Part shown: positions 57,724 to 64,000 of the stretch, one piece after another
Layout of the letters: the number at the start of each line of letters is the position of its first letter
Position numbering within the stretch: the stretch's first letter is position 1
Assembly: GCA_946803715.1 (NCBI GenBank)
Contig: CAMPET010000181.1
Location: 2,678 to 66,677 of the forward strand
Length of the DNA: 64,000 bases
Reading direction: 5' to 3'
DNA from: Beroe ovata
Lineage: Eukaryota; Ctenophora; Nuda; Beroida; Beroidae
The notes under the pieces: model-generated
What the model was told of the DNA's origin: nothing
The model's database searches: none
Seen by the model: only the letters and a program-made list of their open reading frames with translations
Made by a program: the position numbers and the translations under genes

Positions 57724-58538
57724 ATCATCAATTATGATTCATGAGTCCTAATATATCGAAAAAATTGCTAATATAATGGTCGTGCCGCGCATTTTTACTT
57801 GAATTAGTTTATTTGTCCAATTGTTCAATTCAAAAATTGTTTTATTATTTGTTCAAGTTTTTTAAATACTCTGTAAGTAAATTCAACAGTTTTCATGTCA
57901 TTGTTTTAAAGTATTAGGGTGTACTTCATAAAAGATATATTTCAGAAAAGAAAGATTCTTTTGAGACATCAATCTATTAGGGTGTATTAGGGTGTATTGT
58001 ATATTTCTCATGGGTGATCAAGAATTCTGTATCTCTGATTATGCACACAATGCACATGCATTGAAATGCAGTTGTGATTTATGTCTAATGTCTATGTTTG
58101 CATCTAGAATATGTTCATAAGAGCTCACTCAAATTTTGACTATTCAGCTTGTAGAAGTTTCAACTTCAACATCATAAATGTAATATATGGTTTTGGTCAA
58201 GCTTATCCTCATGTAGCCACAATTGATTGATTTGGCGTATGTTGGTGTTTACCTCAAATAATCCTCAGTCATGAATTCTCGTCATCTCCTATCAAGCTGC
58301 AAAAGAATATTCTCAGCTAGACTACAGACTCCTTTAGTTACTGTAAGAGAAATTCCAGAAATCAATTGACACTGTTTATATTGAACATTCCATTTGGTTC
58401 ATGTGTAATATTACATGAATATCAGAATTCATCCATAATATATGATTGCAGCTTACAAGAAACCTAAACTTACATGAGCATTACTCTCTGGGCTTGCTAG
58501 AGCAAGAAGGAGTTCCAGTTCCGAGAGGTTCTGTAGCN

Positions 58539-59440
58539 CTTGGCCAATTTTTGCAAATCGGCCCAGGAAGGTCGTAGAGACTTCATTTTTGGTGCAAAAG
58601 AATCGCAGTGGCCATGTTTATATACAACTTGCCAATAAACATATTACATATGCTCTAAAATGCTCAGAAACAGAGTTAAGGACCAAAATCTTATTCAACC
58701 GCAAGCATTCGCTGGGCCAAGTTTGATATCTCGGTCCAGGAAGGTCGTAGAGACTTCATTTTTGGTGCAAAAGAATCGCAATGGCCATGTTTATGTACAA
58801 CTTGTTCATAAACATATGCTCTTAAATGCTCAGGAAAAGAGTTATGGGCCAAAAACTCATTTTTTAGGCATTCGCTTGGCCAATTTTGACAATTCGGCTC
58901 AGGAAGGTCGTAAAGATTTTATTTTTGGTGCAATAGAATCACAATTGCCAATTTTATATACAACTTGTCAATTAACATATGCTCTAAAATGCTCAGGAAC
59001 AGAGTTAAAGTTATGCACCAAAATCTTATTCAACCGCAAGCATTCGCTGGGACAAGTTGAGTATTTAAGCATAGGAGTGTAGTAAAGACTTCGTTTTAAG
59101 CGCAAAAGAAGCATAATAGCCATGCTTATATACAACTTGTCAATTAACTTATGCTCTGAAATGCTCAGGAACAGAGTTATGGACGAAAATCTTATTCAAT
59201 CGCAAGCATTCGCTGGGCCAAGTTTGATATCTCGGTCCAGGAAGGTCGTAGAGACTTCATTTTGGGTGCAAAAGAATCGCAATGGCTATGTCTATATACA
59301 AATTGTTCATAAACATATGCTCTGAATCGCTCAGGGATAGAGTTATGGGCCAAAAACCCATTTTTCAGGCATTCGGAAGGTAGTAAAGATTTCATATTGA
59401 GCACAAAAGAATCACAATGGCCATGCTTAGAACTTGTTCA
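58539..59440 (+). repeat. ~165-175-bp satellite, six tandem units
   Basis: Unit anchor AGGAAGGTCGTA(G/A)AGACTTC at 58565, 58738, 58901, 59073 (diverged) and 59239, plus a shortened one near 59374. Spacings are 173, 163, 172, 166 and ~136 bp. Shared blocks: GGTGCAAAAGAATCGCAATG, CATATGCTCTAAAATGCTCA and CTTATTCAACCGCAAGCATT. Units differ by 10-25%. Open frames here are repeat artefacts. Confidence 0.92.
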
Positions 59441-59839
59441 GAAGCAAAAGGCTGATAACCGATGTTTGATTCTTGCACAGAACCTTCGCCCTACTGTCCA
59501 CCAAGCTAGAGAGTAGAGACCGCCAAGCTACCGTCCCTGCTGACTGCTGAACTCCTGCTCCATTCCAGTAACCCGTCAATTTCGAAGTCGTTTTCACGGC
59601 ATAATCACATATATAATGCGTTTACCGACTGTATGTAGGTATGTAGGGTGTACTCGCTAACCAAAGTCCAAAGCGCCAAATTGAATCACCTTCCAAAAGC
59701 TTCTCAGCCGGCACAGCAGAGAGACACCACAATATCATCGTTATGGGGGACTTTGACGTACCAGATATCAATCAATCAAGCCGTTAGCCGATCATACTCC
59801 CAAACCTCAGAGAAGAAGAATCCACAGTCTAATCACTAT

Positions 59840-60412
59840 NNNNNNNNNNNNNNNNNNNNNNNNNNNNNNNNNNNNNNNNNNNNNNNNNNNNNNNNNNNNN
59901 NNNNNNNNNNNNNNNNNNNNNNNNNNNNNNNNNNNNNNNNNNNNNNNNNNNNNNNNNNNNNNNNNNNNNNNNNNNNNNNNNNNNNNNNNNNNNNNNNNNN
60001 NNNNNNNNNNNNNNNNNNNNNNNNNNNNNNNNNNNNNNNNNNNNNNNNNNNNNNNNNNNNNNNNNNNNNNNNNNNNNNNNNNNNNNNNNNNNNNNNNNNN
60101 NNNNNNNNNNNNNNNNNNNNNNNNNNNNNNNNNNNNNNNNNNNNNNNNNNNNNNNNNNNNNNNNNNNNNNNNNNNNNNNNNNNNNNNNNNNNNNNNNNNN
60201 NNNNNNNNNNNNNNNNNNNNNNNNNNNNNNNNNNNNNNNNNNNNNNNNNNNNNNNNNNNNNNNNNNNNNNNNNNNNNNNNNNNNNNNNNNNNNNNNNNNN
60301 NNNNNNNNNNNNNNNNNNNNNNNNNNNNNNNNNNNNNNNNNNNNNNNNNNNNNNNNNNNNNNNNNNNNNNNNNNNNNNNNNNNNNNNNNNNNNNNNNNNN
60401 NNNNNNNNNNNN
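59840..60412. other. assembly gap (573 N)
   Basis: Run of N between the satellite and the TA-flanked inverted-repeat element. Confidence 0.99.
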
Positions 60413-60886
60413 TACACTCAGTTTTTTCTATAAGAAACTCTCTATAAGAAACTGAGCCTAGGATTTCTGGAAATTTAAGAAACTTAGCCTAGGATCCAGG
60501 AAAAATTAAGAAACTCCGTTGATTTAAAATTAAGAAACTAAGAAACTTTGAGCCTTAAATTCTCAAATTTGTGTACAGAATCCTAGTACAACGATAACTC
60601 TATCAACAGAAAACGTCTGGCTCCTGGGGGCTGCGCCCCCAGACCCCGCCCCTTCACTTTTATCCGTAATCCATACATCTACCACTTCTGATTGGCATTT
60701 TGAGAACACCGATGGTATAGACTACTAAATTTAGTACAACTATGGTGACTCAAGTAAGTTTCGAAAATTGCTATAGGATACAGAAATAAGAAACTGTTAA
60801 GAAACTTGTAGGCTCAAAATCGCGGAAAAATAAGAAACCTCTAGCCTAGGATTTTGATAAGTTTCTTATAAAAAAAACTGAGTGTA
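60413..60886. mobile_element. TA-flanked inverted-repeat element (Tc1/mariner-like MITE)
   Basis: About 470 bp. The left end TACACTCAGTTTTTTCTATA continues AGAAAC. The right end at 60861-60886 is its inverse, GTTTCTTATAAA...ACTGAGTGTA, with 24 of 26 or more positions matching. The dinucleotide TA flanks CACTCAG...CTGAGTG, as expected for Tc1/mariner target duplication. The interior has repeated AAGAAACTNAGCCTAGGAT units and a GC-rich hairpin at 60624-60642. It carries no transposase. The left end coincides with the gap edge. Confidence 0.75.
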
Positions 60887-61169
60887 GTTGAGCCTGTGGA
60901 AATTAGATACTCCTAACCAAATACGGCTCAGGATATCCTTAGCTCTGTGAATTGCTGCGGCCCTTCGGGAAAAGCACACACTCAAATTCTCAACCTCGTG
61001 TTCAGGAGAAGCCTTTATACTCCGGTATGACCACCATCCGGCCTGGTTGATAATAGTGACCATTCAGAGGCTGCGGGACATGCTCTTGCAGTAGTGCCTG
61101 CGCTTTAATGTGCATGAGAGTCAACCATATTAAGACCTGCATTCATGTATATTGTTAAATAATGATATG

Positions 61170-61378
61170 AACAAGATCATTGCGATTCTTTTGCACTAAA
61201 AATGAAGTCTCTACGACCTCCCTGGACCGAGATACCAAACTTTGCCCAGCGAATGCTTGCGGTTGAATAAGATTTCGGTCCATAACTCTGTTTCTGAAAA
61301 TTTAGAGCATATGTTAATTGACAAGTTGTATATAAACATGGCCATTCCGATTCTTTTGCACCAAAAATGAAGTCTNTA
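61170..61378 (-). repeat. inverted fragment of the 170-bp satellite
   Basis: Reverse-complement match to the satellite at 58539-59440, about 1.2 units: GCGATTCTTTTGCAC at 61178 onward, TGCCCAGCGAATGCTTGCGG, and a second CGATTCTTTTGCACC. It ends at the single N at 61377. Confidence 0.88.
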
Positions 61379-62360
61379 AAGGCTGGGTGGAAATATAACG
61401 CCCGCCTGTCTGGAATAACGGGCGTAATTCTTGTTTGACCATAGGACAATAACAATTATCCACTTGATCGCGTTTGAATCCCTCGGGTTAGGGTTTGGAA
61501 GTATCCTGTGGGTTAGTGGCGCGCGAGAAACCCGGGCCTATACTAATACTATCGTAGACAGGGAAGGTTAGGGATGGGTAAGGAAACCGAAAAAAACTAA
61601 GTCACGTGATAAAATTAGGGCGATGGATTTAGTAAGAGCCACTCAAGCACATCTGACAACTGCAACCCCTATTCTACTCTGTGTTTCACACAGCGTCTCT
61701 AGGCTAAAACAGTGCGAGTGAGTCAAACAGCTAAGTGTGAAGTGAGCGACGAGCGTCACTGTCAACTGTATTGCTATACTGCTTACGTCACTGATCAAGT
61801 CACGTGATATTGACGATGTGCCATGCGAGCCCTGCCCATGAATTATGAAACTGCTCAAATGACACTGCTGTTTCGCCCGTTGATATGTCAGCCCGCTTGG
61901 CGGGTGGGTTTGGGGCAGTTCATCAGCTCTAACTGCAAACTGGTGCAGGTGATGCTACTCAGTGTGCACGTCATGCACCAGCACGTTATGCACCAGCACG
62001 TCATGTATCAACTCCAGGAGACTGGGTGCTATCTGTGATTATCCCATTTGGACCAGGCTGTTGACATGAGCTCTACAGCCGATCAATTATGAGTGTTAAA
62101 TGATCGCTATGCCGCGGCTGCCCACTGTGTGAGTGACATTCATATTTTCCACTGTTAATAGTTGTGCAGAGACGACAAATTCCACCACCAGATTTACCGC
62201 TGTTCTCCAAATCACATCCAGTTTAAATTTGATGATTTGTATAATTATGCAGGCGGTAATTAGAATTTTTGCAATGCTCAATTTCATGTTTGAAGCGGAT
62301 TTGTAGCGTTGGCGATTTTACCTTCTTTTTTTAGACCGAATCGAAAACTTCCATACACAG

Positions 62361-63982
62361 TGTGTATTACACACTTTATATTTGCCCTTTGTACAACTGC
62401 AAGTGCAAGTGCAAGACTTAAATTATGCACCTTGGGAAATATATCAATCATATCAAGGTGTCAGAGCAATGTTGTCAATCATGTTTGAAGAAACATCTCA
62501 GACCCTGTGGAGCACGTACACCCACGACGTCATGGCCCAGATACCGGAGATATCAATCAGCAAGATCAATTCTGCGGTCACAGCGAACACGGTCGTGTCA
62601 GAGCGGTTGAGGAAACTGGGCGAGATGGTACAGAAGAAGGTGCAACACTGCATCATGCCACCACGTGCCACGTCATTAGATAACGCGACACGTGATCGGA
62701 GGAAGAGGAGAAATCACGTGTCCCCTTCCGTTACACGGCTAGAGGTAAGTTACACGTCACCATAGATACCACGTTAACATGATAGATTCCACGTTACCAT
62801 GGCAAATCGAGTACCCTAACATTGTAAAAAACGATGCAAAATCTAAGTCAATTTCGCAGCGTCGGGGTATATTTGCTTCGTACGCACTTTAGGGGGTGGC
62901 AATCTCAAGACTGGATCAAAAAGGATCATAAACTTTAAGGACGTTCTTCACCACAATGTTTTAACAGGGTTTAGTGATCAAGGAGGGGATTCTACCAGAA
63001 TTATTGGAATCAGACATCACTATGCTCCATATCATCGGAAGTGGCGCATATGGTGATGTGTATCAAGGCTCGATCAAAATAGGACCAGACACCTTCAAAT
63101 CCGTAGCAGTTAAAACCTTAAAATGTGAGTCAGGAATTCCGGATGGATGTGTGACAGTGAAAAAATGCTCCTGTTGCATATTTCATTTTCATTCTTCATG
63201 GAATGTCAAATCACTATAGGTTGCAGGATTGAAAAGGCAACAGCATTCCTGCGTGAGCTCCATATTCTGAGGCTGTGTGGCAAACACCCGAACATAGTGC
63301 AGTTTCATGGTGCTCTGACTAACAGTCCCGAACCCAAAGTAGTGCTTCAGTTGTGTAGTCGGGGTGACCTGTTCACAATGATAAGGTTCGTGGTCAAGTT
63401 GAACATGAAGTGAAAAGTCAAGTAGAATGTCAAGAACATCATTGTATCACAATTTATTTAGGCTCTAGTACTAGGCTCAGGAACTATAGGCTCAGGAACC
63501 ATTAGAGGCTGTGAGAAAAAGAAGCTGTGGTGAATCACTCATTATTAACTGTGTTTTTTCAGCACGTGCAAACCATGCCATGATGTGAAGAGCGTGTATG
63601 GAATAGTTCACGAGAACATCACCCTAACTTTCCTCAGAATATTCAGAATCCTCAGAGAAACTGCTACTGGGCTGGTGGGTTATGGGTGTCATAGCTAGCA
63701 GCCATGCTGTGTAATGTACATATTTCGTTGACTAGGTATGAGTTTATTCCAGAACCTTCGCCAGGATTATTTGCACGGCATGGGTGTGATACATCGCGAC
63801 ATATCAGCCAGAAATATCCTTCTCGACGAGACATTCACACCGAAAATATCAGATTTCGGTCTGTCGACACATCACTCAAGTGTGAGTGAAACTCATTCTG
63901 TAAGCCAGGGCGTGGTCATACCTATCAGATGGTCTGCACCGGAGATAGTCTTGGAGCGGAGCTACTCTCACAGGAGTGATGT
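62361..63982 (+). CDS. tyrosine kinase, 5' and 3' ends incomplete
   Basis: Exons 62361(?)-62744, 62968-63124, 63220-63385, 63563-63678 and 63736-63982 join in phase; the gene runs off the right edge at a GTGAGT donor. Kinase features: glycine loop [19 protein letters not shown] lysine, αC glutamate in FLRELHIL, catalytic loop [14 protein letters not shown] (tyrosine-kinase HRD-x-x-ARN form), ISDFGLS and [11 protein letters not shown]. The preceding exon encodes about 128 residues with a basic stretch ([13 protein letters not shown]) and no recognised domain; its 5' limit is uncertain (a CAG at 62358-62360 is the likely acceptor). The kinase family cannot be fixed; a receptor or cytoplasmic kinase are both possible. 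Confidence 0.85.
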
Positions 63983-64000
63983 GTGAGTAAATTATTTGGC

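Larger units (their letters stand above)
57724..62360. other. repeat-rich gene-free stretch
   Basis: AT-rich DNA to 58500, then the satellite, the gap, the TA-flanked element and an inverted satellite fragment. From 61400 to 62360 I see unique sequence with a small CATGCACCAGCACGT repeat (about 61972-62005) and no exon I can support. Confidence 0.6.

Noticed and set aside
58660-59325. Two plus-strand frames of 140 and 67 residues in the satellite
   Set aside because: They repeat with the satellite period and share residues unit to unit; they are chance frames in tandem DNA.
60624-60642. GC hairpin CTGGGGGC-TGC-GCCCCCAG as a transcription terminator
   Set aside because: Intrinsic hairpin terminators are bacterial; here it lies inside a transposon-like element with no adjacent gene.
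62096-62287. Minus-strand 63-aa frame beginning like a signal peptide (MKLSIAKILITACIII)
   Set aside because: No donor, partner exon or conserved cysteine pattern was found; AT-rich DNA often yields hydrophobic frames.

Overview
The window is nuclear DNA of an animal. It has intron-rich genes with canonical GT-AG splice sites, ribosomal, splicing and ciliary genes of metazoan type, an interstitial vertebrate-type TTAGGG array, and abundant CA/TG microsatellites and small DNA-transposon remnants. The proteins are recognisable but diverged from human ones, and many introns are short. I suspect a marine invertebrate, possibly non-bilaterian (sponge-like), but the sequence alone does not fix the taxon. 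The assembly carries three long N gaps and about ten single-N joins. At least two of those joins separate near-identical copies that look like unmerged haplotypes.

Layout, left to right. 141-2236 (-): a low-complexity KKD-repeat protein, unrecognised and cut by the window edge. 2237-4775: MITEs, a palindrome and a telomere-like array. 4776-6069 (-): nuclear transport factor 2. 6716-6937: two MITEs side by side. 7573-15343 (+): a tight same-strand run of a 107-aa unknown protein, RPL11, RPL9, the 33-aa OST4 and IFT81. 15993-17893 (+): an STK16-type lipid-anchored kinase. 18396-30905 (+): the splicing factor SF3B1 in 25 coding exons, with a 530-540-bp tandem repeat in intron 1 and an intact, intronless proline dehydrogenase gene on the opposite strand in intron 2. 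31848-51618 (+): a 457-aa single-pass membrane protein with an unusual order: signal peptide, chitin-binding type-2 domain, kringle, laminin-G-like domain, TM, short tail. 53181-55954 (-): SPATA17. 56233-57049 (-): IFT27. 57485-62360: nested MITEs, a ~170-bp satellite, a gap and a TA-flanked inverted-repeat element. 62361-end (+): a tyrosine kinase cut by the window edge.

The strongest biological signal concerns how these genes are expressed. In nearly every gene whose start is visible, a splice-acceptor AG lies a few bases before the ATG (1-4 nt in seven of thirteen). Several same-strand genes are separated by only about 150 bp. Together this suggests spliced-leader trans-splicing of polycistronic transcripts, including an operon carrying ribosomal, ER glycosylation and ciliary transport genes, and a second possible pair, IFT27-SPATA17. 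Other features worth following are the receptor architecture, one MITE family inserted into another at similar positions with exact 10-bp target duplications, and many RFX/X-box-like palindromes spread through introns.
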